64,000 nt of DNA, from contig OY848927.1 of assembly GCA_963693285.1 (NCBI GenBank), positions 2,234,501-2,298,500 of the forward strand, written 5' to 3'. This DNA is from Xestospongia muta. Lineage: Eukaryota > Porifera > Demospongiae > Haplosclerida > Petrosiidae. Below are positions 38,730 through 53,100 of this stretch, piece by piece; the first letter of the stretch is position 1; each line of letters begins with the position of its first letter. The notes beneath the pieces are model-generated. The model did not search any database, had not been told where the DNA came from, and was given only the letters and a program-made list of their open reading frames with translations. The position numbers and the translations under genes are program-made.

Positions 38730-41700
38730 ATTAACTGTTAAAACTGGTTAAATAAGCTGATCTAAAGAGTTTAGTAAGTTTATCTGTCTTAAATATACTA
38801 ATAAAGTAGTCTAAATAGGTTAAAACTCTAAAGTAAAGAGATTTGAGCTTTTTGAAAGTTAATAAGATTAGAAATTAACTGTGAAAACTGGTTAAATAAG
38901 CTGATCTAAAGAGTTTAGTAAGTTTATCTGTCTTAAATATACTAATAAAGTAGTCTAAATAGGTTAAAACTCGAAAATAAAGAGTTTAGAGCTTATTGAA
39001 AGTTAAAAAACATTAGAAATTAACTGTGAAAACTGGTTAAATAAGCTGATCTAAAGAGTTTAGTAAGTTTATCTGTCTTAAATATACTAATAAAGTAGTC
39101 TAAATAGGTTAAAACTCGAAAATAAAGAGTTTAGAGCTTTTTGAAAGTTAAAAAAGATTAGAAATTAACTGTGAAAACTGGTTAAATAAGCTGATCTAAA
39201 GAGTTTAGTAAGTTTATCTGTCTTAAATATACTAATAAAGTAGTCTAAATAGGTTAAAACTCTAAAATAAAGAGTTTAGAGCTTTTTGAAAGTTAAAAAA
39301 GATTAGAAATTAACTGTGAAAACTGGTTAAATAAGCTGATCTAAAGAGTTTAGTAAGTTTATGTGTCTTAAATATACTAATAAAGTAGTCTAAATAGGTT
39401 GAAACTCGAAAATAAAGAGTTTAAAGCTTTTTGAAAGTTAAAAAAGATTAGAAATTAACTGTGAAAACTGGTTAAATAAGCTGATCTAAAGAGTTTAGTA
39501 AGTTTATCTGTCTTAAATATACTAATAAAGTAGTCTAAATAGGTTAAAACTCTAAAATAAAGAGTTTAGAGCTTTTTGAAAGTTTAAAAAGATTAGAAAT
39601 TAACTGTGAAAACTGGTTAAATAAGCTGATCTAAAGAGTTTAGTAAGTTTATCTGTCTTAAATATACTAATAAAGTAGTCTAAATAGGTTAAAACTCTAA
39701 AAGAAAGTGTTTAGAGCTTTTTGAAAGTTAAAAAAGATTAGAAATTAACTGTGAAAACTGGTTAAATAAGCTGATCTAAAGAGTTTAGTAAGTTTATCTG
39801 TCTTAAATATACTAATAAAGTAGTCTAAATAGGTTAAAACTCTAAAATAAAGAGCTTAGAGCTTTTTGAAAGTTAAAAAAGATTAGAAATTAACTGTGAA
39901 AACTGGTTAAATAAGCTGATCTAAAGAGTTTAGTAAGTTTATCTGTCTTAAATATACTAATAAAGTAGTCTAAATAGGTTAAAACTCGAAAATAAAGAGT
40001 TTAGAGCTTTTTGAAAGTTAAAAAAGATTAGAAATTAACTGTTAAAACTGGTTAAATAAGCTGATCTAAAGAGTTTAGTAAGTTTATCTGTCTTAAATAT
40101 ACTAATAAAGTAGTCTAAATAGGTTAAAACTCTAAAGTAAAGAGATTTGAGCTTTTTGAAAGTTAATAAGATTAGAAATTAACTGTGAAAACTGGTTAAA
40201 TAAGCTGATCTAAAGAGTTTAGTAAGTTTATCTGTCTTAAATATACTAATAAAGTAGTCTAAATAGGTTAAAACTCGAAAATAAAGAGTTTAGAGCTTAT
40301 TGAAAGTAAAAAAACATTAGAAATTAACTGTGAAAACTGGTTAAATAAGCTGATCGAAAGAGTTTAGTAAGTTTATCTGTCTTAAATATACTAATAAAGT
40401 AGTCTAAATAGGTTAAAACTCGAAAATAAAGAGTTTAGAGCTTTTTGAAAGTTAAAAAAGATTAGAAATTAACTGTGAAAACTGGTTAAATAAGCTGATC
40501 TAAAGAGTTTAGTAAGTTTATCTGTCTTAAATATACTAATAAATTAGTCTAAATAGGTTAAAACTCTAAAATAAAGAGTTTAGAGCTTTTTGAAAGTTAA
40601 AAAAGATTAGAAATTAACTGTGAAAACTGGTTAAATAAGCTGATCTAAAGAGTTTAGTAAGTTTATCTGTCTTAAATATACTAATAAAGTAGTCTAAATA
40701 GGTTGAAACTCGAAAATAAAGAGTTTAAAGCTTTTTGAAAGTTAAAAAAGATTAGAAATTAACTGTGAAAACTGGTTAAATAAGCTGATCTAAAGAGTTT
40801 AGTAAGTTTATCTGTCTTAAATATACTAATAAAGTAGTCTAAATAGGTTAAAACTCTAAAATAAAGAGTTTAGAGCTTTTTGAAAGTTTAAAAAGATTAG
40901 AAATTAACTGTGAAAACTGGTTAAATAAGCTGATCTAAAGAGTTTAGTAAGTTTATCTGTCTTAAATATACTAATAAAGTAGTCTAAATAGGTTAAAACT
41001 CTAAAAGAAAGTGTTTAGAGCTTTTTGAAAGTTAAAAAAGATTAGAAATTAACTGTGAAAACTGGTTAAATAAGCTGATCTAAAGAGTTTAGTAAGTTTA
41101 TCTGTCTTAAATATACTAATAAAGTAGTCTAAATAGGTTAAAACTCTAAAATAAAGAGTTTAGAGCTTTTTGAAAGTTTAAAAAGATTAGAAATTATCTG
41201 TGAAAACTGGTTAAATAAGCTGATCTAAAGAGTTTAGTAAGTTCATCTGCCTTAAATATACTAATAAAGTAGTCTAAATAAGTTAAAACTCTAAAATAAA
41301 GAGTTTAGAGCTTTTTGAAAGTTAAAAAAGATTAGAAATTAACTGTGAAAACTGGTTAAATAAGCTGATCTAAAGAGTTTAGTAAGTTTATCTGTCTTAA
41401 ATATACTAATAAAGTAGTCTAAATAGGTTAAAACTCTAAAAGAAAGTGTTTAGAGCTTTTTGAAAGTTAAAAAAGATTAGAAATTAACTGTGAAAACTGG
41501 TTAAATAAGCTGATCTAAAGAGTTTAGTAAGTTTATCTGTCTTAATATATACTAATAAAGTAGTCTAAATTGGTTAAAAATCTAAAATAAAGAGTTTAGA
41601 GCTTTTTGAAAGTTTAGAAAGATTAGAAATTAACTGTGAAAACTGGTTAAATAAGCTGATTTAAAGAGTTTAGTAAGTTTATCTGTCTTAAATATACTAA

Positions 41701-44700
41701 TAAAGTAGTCTAAATAGGTTAAAACTCTAAAATAAAGTGTTTAGAAGTTTTTGAGAGTTTAAAAAGATTAGAAATTAACTGTGAAAACTGGTTAAATAAG
41801 CTGATCTAAAGAGTTTAGTAAGTTTATCTGTCTTAAATATACTAATAAAGTAGTCTAAATAAGTTAAAACTCTAAAATAAAGAGTTTATACCTTTCTGAA
41901 AGTTAAAAAAGATTAGAAATTAACTGTGAAAACTGGTTAAATAAGCTGATCTATAGAGTTTAGTAAGTTTATCTGTCTTAATTATACTAATAAAGTAGTC
42001 TAAATAGGTTAAAACTCGAAAATAAAGAGTTTAGAGCTTTTTGAAAGTTTAAAAAGATTAGAAATTAACTGTGAAAACTGGTTAAATAAGCTGATCTAAA
42101 GAGTTTAGTAAATTTATCTGTCCTAAATATAGTAATAAAGTAGTCTAAATAGGTTAAAACTCTGAATAAAGTGTTTAGACCTTTTTGAAAGTTTAAAAAG
42201 ATTAGAAATTAACTGTGAAAACTGGTTAAATAAACTAATCTAAAGAGTTTAGTAACTTTATCTGTCTTAAATATACTAATAAAGTAGTCTAAATAGGTTA
42301 AAACTCTAAAATAAAGAGTTTAGAGCTTTTTGAAAGTTAAAAAAGATTAGAAATTAACTGTTAAAACTGGTTAAATAAGCTGATCTAAAGAGTTTAGTAA
42401 GTTTATCTGTCTTAAATATACTAATAAAGTAGTCTAAATAGGTTAAAACTCTAAAGTAAAGAGATTTGAGCTTTTTGAAAGTTAATAAGATTAGAAATTA
42501 ACTGTGAAAACTGGTTAAATAAGCTGATCTAAAGAGTTTAGTAAGTTTATCTGTCTTAAATATACTAATAAAGTAGTCTAAATAGGTTAAAACTCGAAAA
42601 TAAAGAGTTTAGAGCTTATTGAAAGTTAAAAAAGATTAGAAATTAACTGTGAAAACTGGTTAAATAAGCTGATCTAAAGAGTTTAGTAAGTTTATCTGTC
42701 TTAAATATACTAATAAATTAGTCTAAATAGGTTAAAACTCTAAAATAAAGAGTTTAGAGCTTTTTGAAAGTTAAAAAAGATTAGAAATTAACTGTGAAAA
42801 CTGGTTAAATAAGCTGATCTAAAGAGTTTAGTAAGTTTATCTGTCTTAAATATACTAATAAAGTAGTCTAAATAGGTTGAAACTCGAAAATAAAGAGTTT
42901 AAAGCTTTTTGAAAGTTAAAAAACATTAGAAATTAACTGTGAAAACTGGTTAAATAAGCTGATCTAAAGAGTTTAGTAAGTTTATCTGTCTTAAATATAC
43001 TAATAAAGTAGTCTAAATAGGTTAAAACTCTAAAATAAAGAGTTTAGAGCTTTTTGAAAGTTTAAAAAGATTAGAAATTAACTGTGAAAACTGGTTAAAT
43101 AAGCTGATCTAAAGAGTTTAGTAAGTTTATCTGTCTTAAATATACTAATAAAGTAGTCTAAATAGGTTAAAACTCTAAAAGAAAGTGTTTAGAGCTTTTT
43201 GAAAGTTAAAAAAGATTAGAAATTAACTGTGAAAACTGGTTAAATAAGCTGATCTAAAGAGTTTAGTAAGTTTATCTGTCTTAAATATACTAATAAAGTA
43301 GTCTAAATAGGTTAAAACTCTAAAATAAAGAGTTTAGAGCTTTTTGAAAGTTTAAAAAGATTAGAAATTAACTGTGAAAACTGGTTAAATAAGCTGATCT
43401 AAAGAGTTTAGTAAGTTCATCTGTCTTAAATATACTAATAAAGTAGTCTAAATAGGTTAAAACTCTAAAATAAAGAGTTTAGAGCTTTTTGAAAGTTAAA
43501 AAAGATTAGAAATTAACTGTGAAAACTGGTTAAATAAGCTGATCTAAAGAGTTTAGTAAGTTTATCTGTCTTAAATATACTAATAAAGTAGTCTAAATAG
43601 GTTAAAACTCTAAAAGAAAGTGTTTAGAGCTTTTTGAAAGTTAAAAAAGATTAGAAATTAACTGTGAAAACTGGTTAAATAAGCTGATCTAAAGAGTTTA
43701 GTAAGTTTATCTGTCTTAATATATACTAATAAAGTAGTCTAAATTGGTTAAAAATCTAAAATAAAGAGTTTAGAGCTTTTTGAAAGTTTAGAAAGATTAG
43801 AAATTAACTTGAAAACTGGTTAAATAAGCTGATTTAAAGAGTTTAGTAAGTTTATCTGTCTTAAATATACTAATAAAGTAGTCTAAATAGGTTAAAACTC
43901 TAAAATAAAGTGTTTAGAAGTTTTTGAGAGTTTAAAAAGATTAGAAATTAACTGTGAAAACTGGTTAAATAAGCTGATCTAAAGAGTTTAGGAAGTTTAT
44001 CTGTCTTAAATATACTAATAAAGTAGTCTAAATAAGTTAAAACTCTAAAATAAAGAGTTTATACCTTTCTGAAAGTTAAAAAAGATTAGAAATTAACTGT
44101 GAAAACTGGTTAAATAAGCTGATCTATAGAGTTTAGTAAGTTTATCTGTCTTAATTATACTAATAAAGTAGTCTAAATAGGTTAAAACTCTAAAATAAAG
44201 AGTTTAGAGCTTTTTGAAAGTTTAAAAAGATTAGAAATTAACTGTGAAAACTGGTTAAATAAGCTGATCTAAAGAGTTTAGTAAATTTATCTGTCTTAAA
44301 TATACTAATAAAGTAGTCTAAATAGGTTAAAACTCTGAATAAAGTGTTTAGACCTTTTTGAAAGTTTAAAAAGATTAGAAATTAACTGTGAAAACTGGTT
44401 AAATAAACTAATCTAAAGAGTTAATAACTTTATCTGTCTTAAATATACTAATAAAGTAGTCTAAATAGGTTAAAACTCTAAAATAAAGAGTTTAGAGCTT
44501 TTTGAAAGTTAAAAAAGATTAGAAATTAACTGTGAAAACTGGTTAAATAAGCTGATCTAAAGAGTTTAGTAAGTTTATCTGTCTTAAATATACTAATAAA
44601 GTAGTCTAAATAGATTAAAACTCTAAAATAAAGAGTTTAGACCTTTTTGAAAGTTAAAAAAAGATTAGAAATATCTGTGAAAACTGGTTAAATTAGCTGA

Positions 44701-45700
44701 TCTAAAGAGTACAGTAAGTTTATCTGTCTTAAATATACTAATAAAGTAGTCTAAATAGAATAAAACTCTAAAATAAAGAGTTTAGAGCTTTTTGAAAGTT
44801 AAAAAAGATGAGAAATTAACTGTGAAAACTGGTTAAATAAGCTGATCTAAAGAGTTTAGTAAGTTTATCTGTCTTAAATATACTAATAAAGTAGTCTAAA
44901 TAGGTTAAAACTCTAAAAGAAAGTGTTTACAGCTTTTTCAAAGTTAAAAAAGATTAGAAATTAACTGTGAAAACTGGTTAAATAAGCTGATCTAAAGAGT
45001 TTAGTAATTTTATCTGTCTTAATATACACTAATAAAGTAGTCTAAATTGGTTAAAAATCTAAAATAAAGAGTTTAGAGCTTTTTGAAAGTTTAGAAAGAT
45101 TAGAAATTAACTGTGAAAACTGGTTAAATAAGCTGATTTAAAGAGTTTAGTAAGTTTATCTGTCTTAAATATACTAATAAAGTAGTCTAAATAGGTTAAA
45201 ACTCTAAAATAAAGTGTTTAGAAGTTTTTGAGAGTTTAAAAAGATTAGAAATTAACTGTGAAAACTGGTTAAATAAGCTGATCTAAAGAGTTTAGTAAGT
45301 TTATCTGTCTTAAATATACTAATAAAGTAGTCTAAATAAGTTAAAACTCTAAAATAAAGAGTTTATACCTTTTTGAAAGTTAAAAAAGATTAGAAATTAA
45401 CTGTGAAAACTGGTTAAATAAGCTGATCTATAGAGTTTAGTAAGTTTATCTGTCTTAATTATACTAATAAAGTAGTCTAAATAGGTTAAAACTCTAAAAT
45501 AAAGAGTTTAGAGCTTTTTGAAAGTTTAAAAAGATTAGAAATTAACTGTGAAAATTGGTTAAATAAGCTGATCTAAAGAGTTTAGTAAATTTATCTGTCT
45601 TAAATATAGTAATAAAGTAGTCTAAATAGGTTAAAACTCTGAATAAAGTGTTGAGAGCTTTTTGAAAGTTTAAAAAGATTAGAAATTAACTGTGAAAACT
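38730..45700 (+). repeat. Mosaic of higher-order repeats, 9-mer and 15/16-mer
   Basis: The marker GTAAAGAGATTTGAGC occurs at about 38,833, 40,137 and 42,456. GCTTATTGAAAG occurs at 38,991, 40,295 and 42,614, and GGTTGAAACTCGAAAA at about 39,397, 40,701 and 42,875. The first interval is 1,304 bp (9 monomers) for all three. The second is 2,319 bp (16 monomers) for the first two and 2,174 bp (15 monomers) for the third, so one monomer was lost in the right-hand copy, near 42,620-42,710. TTGGTTAAAAATC at 41,570, 43,744 and 45,047 continues the pattern, with steps of 2,174 and 1,303 bp. The segment records at least two rounds of unequal exchange with different registers. Confidence 0.78.
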
Positions 45701-48700
45701 GGTTAAATAAGCTAATCTAAAGAGTTTAGAAACTTTATCTGTCTTAAATATACTAATAAAGTAGTCTAAATAGGTTAAAACTCTAAAATAAAGAGTTTAG
45801 AGCTTTTTGAAAGTTAAAAAAGATGAGAAATTGACTGTGAAAACTGGTTAAATAAGCTGATCTAAAGAGTTTAGTAAGTTTATCTCTCTTAAATATACTT
45901 ATAAAGTAGTCTAAATAGATTAAAACTCTAAAATAAAGAGTTTAGACCTTTTTGAAAGTTAAAAAAAGATTAGAAATATCTGTGAAAACTGGTTAAATTA
46001 GCTGATCTAAAGAGTACAGTAAGTTTATCTGTCTTAAATATACTAATAAAGTAGTCTAAATAGAATAAAACTCTAAAATAAAGAGTTTAGTGCTTTTTGA
46101 AAGTTAAAAAAGATGAGAAATTAACTGTGAAAACTGGTTAAATAAACTGATCTAAAGAGTTTAGTAAGTTTATCTGTCTTAAATATACTAATAAAGTAGT
46201 CTAAATAGGTTAAAACTCTAAAATAAAGAGTTTAGAGCTTTTTGAAAGTTAAAAAAGATTAAAAATTAACTGTGAAAACTGGTTAAATAAGCTGATCTAA
46301 AGAGTTTAGTAAGTTTATCTGTCTTAATTATACTAATAAAGTAGTCTAAATAGGTTAAACTCTAAAATAAAGAAATTAGAGCTTTTTGAAAGTTTAAAAA
46401 GATTAGAAATTAACTGTGAAAACTGGTTAAATAAGCTGATCTAAAGAGTACAGTAAGTTTATCTGTATTAAATATACTAATAAAGTAGTCTAAATAGAAT
46501 AAAACTCTAAAATAAAGAGTTTAGTGCTTTTTGAAAGTTAAAAAAGATGAGAAATTAACTGTGAAAACTGGTTAAATAAACTGATCTAAAGAGTTTAGTA
46601 AGTTTATCTGTCTTAAATATACTAATAAAGTAGTCTAAATAGGTTAAAACTCTAAAATAAAGAGTTTAGAGCTTTTTGAAAGTTAAAAAAGATTAGAAAT
46701 TAACTGTGAAAACTGGTTAAATAAACTAATCTAAAGAGTTTAGTAAGTTTATCTGTCTTAAATATACTAATAAAATAGTCTAAATAGGCTAAAACTCTAA
46801 AATAATTTGTTTAGAGCTTTTTGAAAGTTTAAAAAGATTAAAAATTAACTGTGAAAACTGGTTAAATAAGCTGATCTAAAGAGTTTAGTAAGTTTATCTG
46901 TCTTAATTATACTAATAAAGTAGTCTAAATAGGTTAAACTCTAAAATAAAGAAATTAGAGCTTTTTGAAAGTTTAAAAAGATTAGAAATTAACTGTGAAA
47001 ACTGGTTAAATAAGCTGATCTAAAGAGTTTAGTAAGTTTATCTGTCTTAAATATACTAATAAAGTAGTCTAAATAGGTTAAAACTCTAAAATAAAGTGTT
47101 TAGAGCTTTTTGAAAGGTAAAACGATTAGAAATTAACTGTGAAAACTAGTTAAATAAACGGATCTAAAGAGTTTAGTAAGTTTATCTGTCTTAAATATAC
47201 TAATAAAGTAGTCTAAATAGGTTAAAACTCTAAAATAAAGTGTTTAGAGCTTTTTGAAAGGTAAAACGATTAGAAATTAACTGTGAAAACTAGTTAAATA
47301 AACGGATCTAAAGAGTTTAGTAAGTTTATCTGTCTTAAATATACTAATAAAGTAGTCTAAATAGGTTAAAACTCTAAAAAAAGTGTTTAGAGCTTTTTGA
47401 AAGTTAAAAAAGATTAGAAATTAACTGTGAAAACTGGTTAAATAAGCTGATCTAAAGAGTTTAGTAAGTTTATCTGTCTTAAATATACTAATAAAGTAGT
47501 CTAAATAGGTTAAAACTCTAAAATAAAGAGTTTAGAGCTTTTTGAAAGTTTAAAAAGATTAGAAATTAACTGTGAAAACTGGTTAAATAAGCTGATCTAA
47601 AGAGTTTAGTAAGTTTGTCTGTCTTAAATATACTAATAAAGTAGTCTAAATAGGTTAAAACTCTAAAATAAACAGTTTAGAGCTTTTTGAAAGATAAAAA
47701 AGATTAGAAATTAACTGTGAAAACTGGTTAAATAAGCTGATCTAAAGAGTTTAGTAAGTTTATCTGTCTTAAATATACTAATAAAGTAGTCTAAATAGGT
47801 TAAAACTCTAAAAGAAAGTGTTTAGAGCTTTTTGAAAGTTAAAAAAGATTAAAAATTAACTGTGAAAAATGGTTAAATAAGCTGATCTAAAGAGTTTAGT
47901 AAGTTTATCTGTCTTAATATATACAAATAAAGTAGTCTAAATAGGTTAAAAATCTAAAATAAAGAGTTTAGAGCTTTTTGAAAGTTTAGAAAGATTAGAA
48001 ATTAACTGTGAAACTGGTTAAATAAGCTGATCTAAAGAGTTTAGTAAGTTTATCTGTCTTAAATATACTAATAAAGTAGTCTAAATAGGTTAAAACTCTA
48101 AAATAAAGTGTTTAGAAGTTTTTGAGAGTTTAAAAAGATTAGAAATTAACTGTGAAAACTGGTTAAATAAGCTGATCTATAGAGTTTAGTAAGTTTATCT
48201 GTCTTAATTATACTAATAAAGTAGTCTAAATAGGTTAAAACTCTAAAATAAAGAGTTTAGAAGTTTTTGAGAGTTTAAAAAGATTAGAAATTAACTGTGA
48301 AAACTGGTTAAATAAGCTGATCTAAAGAGTTTAGTAAGTTTATCTGTCTTAAATATACTAATAAAGTAGTCTAAATAGGTTAAAACTCTAAAATAAAGAG
48401 TTTAGAGCATTTTGAAAGTTAAAAAAGATTAGAAATTAACTGTGAAAACTGGTTAAGTAAGCTGATCTAAACAGTTTAGTAAGTTTATCTGTCTTAATAT
48501 ACTAATAAAGTAGTCTAAATAGGTTAAACTCTAAAATAAAGAGTTTAGAGCTTTTTGAAAGTTTAAAAAGATTAGAAATTAACTGTGAAAACTGGTTAAA
48601 TAAGCTGATCTAAAGAGTTTAGTAAATTTATCTGTCTTAAATATACTAATAAAGTAGTCTAAATAGGTTAAAACTCTGAATAAAGTGTTTAGAGCTTTTT

Positions 48701-50164
48701 GAAAGTTTAAAAAGATTAGAAATTAACTGTGAAAACTGGTTAAATAAGCTGATCTAAAGAGTTTAGTAAGTTTATCTGTCTTAAATATACTAATAAAGTA
48801 GTCTAAATAGGTTAAAACTCTAAAATAAAGAGTTTAGAGCTTTTTGAAAGTTAAAAAAGATGAGAAATTAACTGTGAAAACTGGTTAAATAAGCTAATCT
48901 AATGAGGTTAGTAAGTTTATCTCTCTTAAATATACTAATAAAGTAGTCTAAATAGATTAAAACTCTAAAATAAAGAGTTTAGAGCGTTTTGAAAGTTAAA
49001 AAAAGATTAGAAATTATCTGTGAAAACTGGTTAAATTAGCTGATCTAAAGAGTATAGTAAGTTTATCTGTCTTAAATATACTAATAAAGTAGTCTAAATA
49101 GAATAAAACTCTAAAATAAAGAATTTAGAGCTTTTTGAAAGTTTAAAAAGATTAGAAATTAACTGTGAAAACTGGTTAAATAAGCTGATCTAAAGAGTTT
49201 AGTAAGTTTAACTATCTTAAATATAGTAATAAAGTAGTCTAAATAGGTTAAAACTCTAAAATAAAGTGTTTAGAGCTTTTTCAAAGGTAAAACGATTAGA
49301 AATTAACTGTGAAAACTAGTTAAATAAACGGATCTAAAGAGTTTAGTAAGTTTATCTGTCTTAAATATACTAATAAAGTAGTCTAAATAGGTTAAAACTC
49401 TAAAATGAAGAGTTTAGAGCTTTTTGAAAGTTAAAAAGATTAGAAATTAACTGTGAAAACAAGTTAAATAAACGGATCTAAAGAGTTTAGTAAGTTTATC
49501 TGTCTTAAATATACTAATAAAGTAGTCTAAATTGGTTAAAACTCTAAAATAAAGTGTTTAAAACTTTTTGAAATTTAAAAAAGATTAGAACTTAACCGTG
49601 AAAACTTGTTAAATAAACTGATCTAAAGAGTTTAGTAAGTTTATCTGTCTTAAATATACTAATAAAGTAGTCTAAATAGGTTAAAACTCTAAAATAAAGA
49701 GTTTAGAGCTTTTTGAAAGTTAAAAAAGATTAGAAATTAACTGTGAAAACTGGTTAAATAAGCTGATCTAAAGAGTTTAGTAAGTTTATCTGTCTTAAAT
49801 ATACTAATAAAGTAGTCTAAATAGGTTAAAACTCGAAAATAAACTGTTTAGAGCTTTTTGAAAGTTAAAAAAGATTAGAAATTAACTGTGAAAACTGGTT
49901 AAATAAGCTGATCTAAAGAGTTTAGTAAGTTTATCTGTCTTAAATATACTAATAAAGTAGTCTAAATAGGTTAAAACTCTAAAATAAAGAGTTTAGAGCA
50001 TTTTGAAAGTTAAAAAAGATTAGAAATTAACTGTGAAAACTGGTTAAATAAGCTGATCTAAAGAGTTTCGTAAGTTTATCTGTCTTAAATATAGTAATAA
50101 AGTAGTCTAAATAGGTTAAAACTCTAAAATAAAGTGTTTATAGCTTTTTGAAAGATAAAAAAGA

Positions 50165-53100
50165 TTAGAAATTAACTGTGAAAACTGGTTAAATAAGCTG
50201 ATCTAAAGAGTTTAGTAAGTTTATCTGTCTTAAATATACTAATAAAGTAGTCTAAATAGGTTAAACTCTAAAATAAAGAGTTTAGAGCTTTTTGAAAGTT
50301 AAAAAAGAGTAGAAATTAACTGTGAAAACTGGTTAAATAAGCTGATCTAAAGAGTTTAGTAAGTTTATCTGTCTTAATATATACTAATAAATTAGTCTAA
50401 ATAGGTTAAAAATCTAAAATAAAGAGTTTAGAGCTTTCTGAAAGTTTACAAAGATTAGAAATTAACTGTGAAAACTGGTTAAATAAGCTGATTTAAAGAG
50501 TTTAGTAAGTTTATCTGTCTTAAATATACTAATAAAGTAGTCTAAATAGGTTAAAACTCTAAAATAAAGTGTTTAGAAGTTTTTGAGAGTTTAAAAAGAT
50601 TAGAAATTAACTGTGAAAACTGGTTAAATAAGCTGATCTAAAGAGTTTAGTAAGTTTATCTCTCTTAAATATACTAATAAAGTAGTCTCAATAAGTTAAA
50701 ACTCTAAAATAAAGAGTTTATACCTTTTTGAAAGTTAAAAAAGATTAGAAATTAACTGTGAAAACTGGTTAAATAAGCTGATCTATAGAGTTTAGTAAGT
50801 TTATCTGTCTTAATTATACTAATAAAGTAGTCTAAATAGGTTAAAACTCTAAAATAAAGAGTTTAGAAGTTTTTGAGAGTTTAAAAAGATTAGAAATTAA
50901 CTGTGAAAACTGGTTAAATAAGCTGATCTAAAGAGTTTAGTAAGTTTATCTCTCTTAAATATAGTAATAAAGTAGTCTAAATAGGTTAAAACTCTAAAAT
51001 AAAGAGTTTAGAGCATTTTGAAAGTTAAAAAAGATTAGAAATTAACTGTGAAATCTGGTTAAGTAAGCTGATCTAAACAGTTTAGTAAGTTTATCTGTCT
51101 TAATTATACTAATAAAGTAGTCTAAATAGGTTAAACTCTAAAATAAAGAGTTTAGAGCTTTTTGAAAGTTTAAAAAGATTAGAAATTAACTGTGAAAACT
51201 GGTTAAATAAGCTGATCTAAAGAGTTTAGTAAGTTTATCTGTCTTAAATATACTAATAAAGTAGTCTAAATAGGTTAAAACTCTAAAATAAAGAGATTAG
51301 AGCTTTTTGAAAGTTAAAAAAGATTAGAAATTAACTGTTAAAACTGGTTAAATAAGCTGATCTAAAGAGTTTAGTAAGTTTATCTCTCTTAAATATACTA
51401 ATAAAGTAGTCTAAATAGATTAAAACTCTAAAATAAAGAGTTTAGAGCTTTTCGAAAGTTAAAAAAAGATTAGAAATTATCTGTGAAAACTGGTTAAATT
51501 AGCTGATCTAAAGAGTACAGTAAGTTTATCTGTCTTAAATATACTAATAAAGTAGTCTAAATAGAATAAAACTCTAAAATAAAGAGTTTAGTGCTTTTTG
51601 AAAGTTAAAAAAGATGAGAAATTAACTGTGAAAACTGGTTAAATAAACTGATCTAAAGAGTTTAGTAAGTTTATCTGTCTTAAATATACTATTAAAGTAG
51701 TCTAAATAGGTTAAAACTCTAAAATAAAGAGTTTAGAGCTTTTTGAAAGTTAAAAAAGATTAGAAATTAACTGTGAAAACTGGTTAAATAAACTCATCTA
51801 AAGAGTTTAGTAAGTTTATCTGTCTTAAATATACTAATAAAGTAGTCTAAATAGGTTAAAACTCTAAAATAAAGTGTTTAGAGCTTTTTGAAAGTTTAAA
51901 AAGATTAAAAATTAACTGTGAAAACTGGTTAAATAAGCTGATCTAAAGAGTTTAGTAAGTTTATCTGTCTTAATTATACTAATAATGTAGTCTAAATAGG
52001 TTAAACTCTAAAATAAAGAATTTAGAGCTTTTTGAAAGTTTAAAAAGATTAGAAATTAACTGTGAAAACTGGTTAAATAAGCTGATCTAAAGAGTTTAGT
52101 AAGTTTAACTGTCTTAAATATAGTAATAAAGTAGTCTAAATACGTTAAAACTCTAAAATAAAGTGTTTAGAGCTTTTTGAAAGGTAAAACGATTAGAAAT
52201 TAACTGTGAAAACTAGTTAAATAAACGGATCTAAAGAGTTTAGTAACTTTATCTGTCTTAAATATACTAATAAAGTAGTCTAAATAGGTTAAAACTCTAA
52301 AATAAAGAGTTTAGAGCTTTTTGAAAGTTTAAAAAGATTAGAAATTAACTGTGAAAACTGGTTAAATTAACTGATCTAAAGAGTTTAGTAAGTTTATCTG
52401 TCTTAAATATACTAATACATTAGTCTAAACAGGTTAAAACTCTAAAATAAAGAGTTTAGAGCTTTTTGAAAGTTTAAAAAGATTAGAAATTAACTGAGAA
52501 ACCTGGTTAAATAAGCTGATCTAAAGAGTTTAGTAAGTTTATCTGTCTTAAATATACTAATAAAGTAGTCTAAATAGGTTAAAACTCTAAAATAAAGAGT
52601 TTAGAGCTTTTTGAAAGTTAAAAAAGATTAGAAATTAACTGTGAAAACTGGTTAAATAAGCTGATCTAAAGAGTTTAGTAAGTTTATCTGTCTTAAATAT
52701 ACTAATAAAGTAGTCTAAATAGGTTAAACTCTAAAATAAAGAGTTTAGAGCTTTTTGAAAGTTAAAAAAGAGTAGAAATTAACTGTGAAAACTGGTTAAA
52801 TAAGCTGATCTAAAGAGTTTAGTAAGTTTATCTGTCTTAATATATACTAATAAATTAGTCTAAATAGGTTAAAAATCTAAAATAAAGAGTTTAGAGCTTT
52901 CTGAAAGTTTACAAAGATTAGAAATTAACTGTGAAAACTGGTTAAATAAGCTGATTTAAAGAGTTTAGTAAGTTTATCTGTCTTAAATATACTAATAAAG
53001 TAGTCTAAATAGGTTAAAACTCTAAAATAAAGTGTTTAGAAGTTTTTGAGAGTTTAAAAAGATTAGAAATTAACTGTGAAAACTGGTTAAATAAGCTGAT

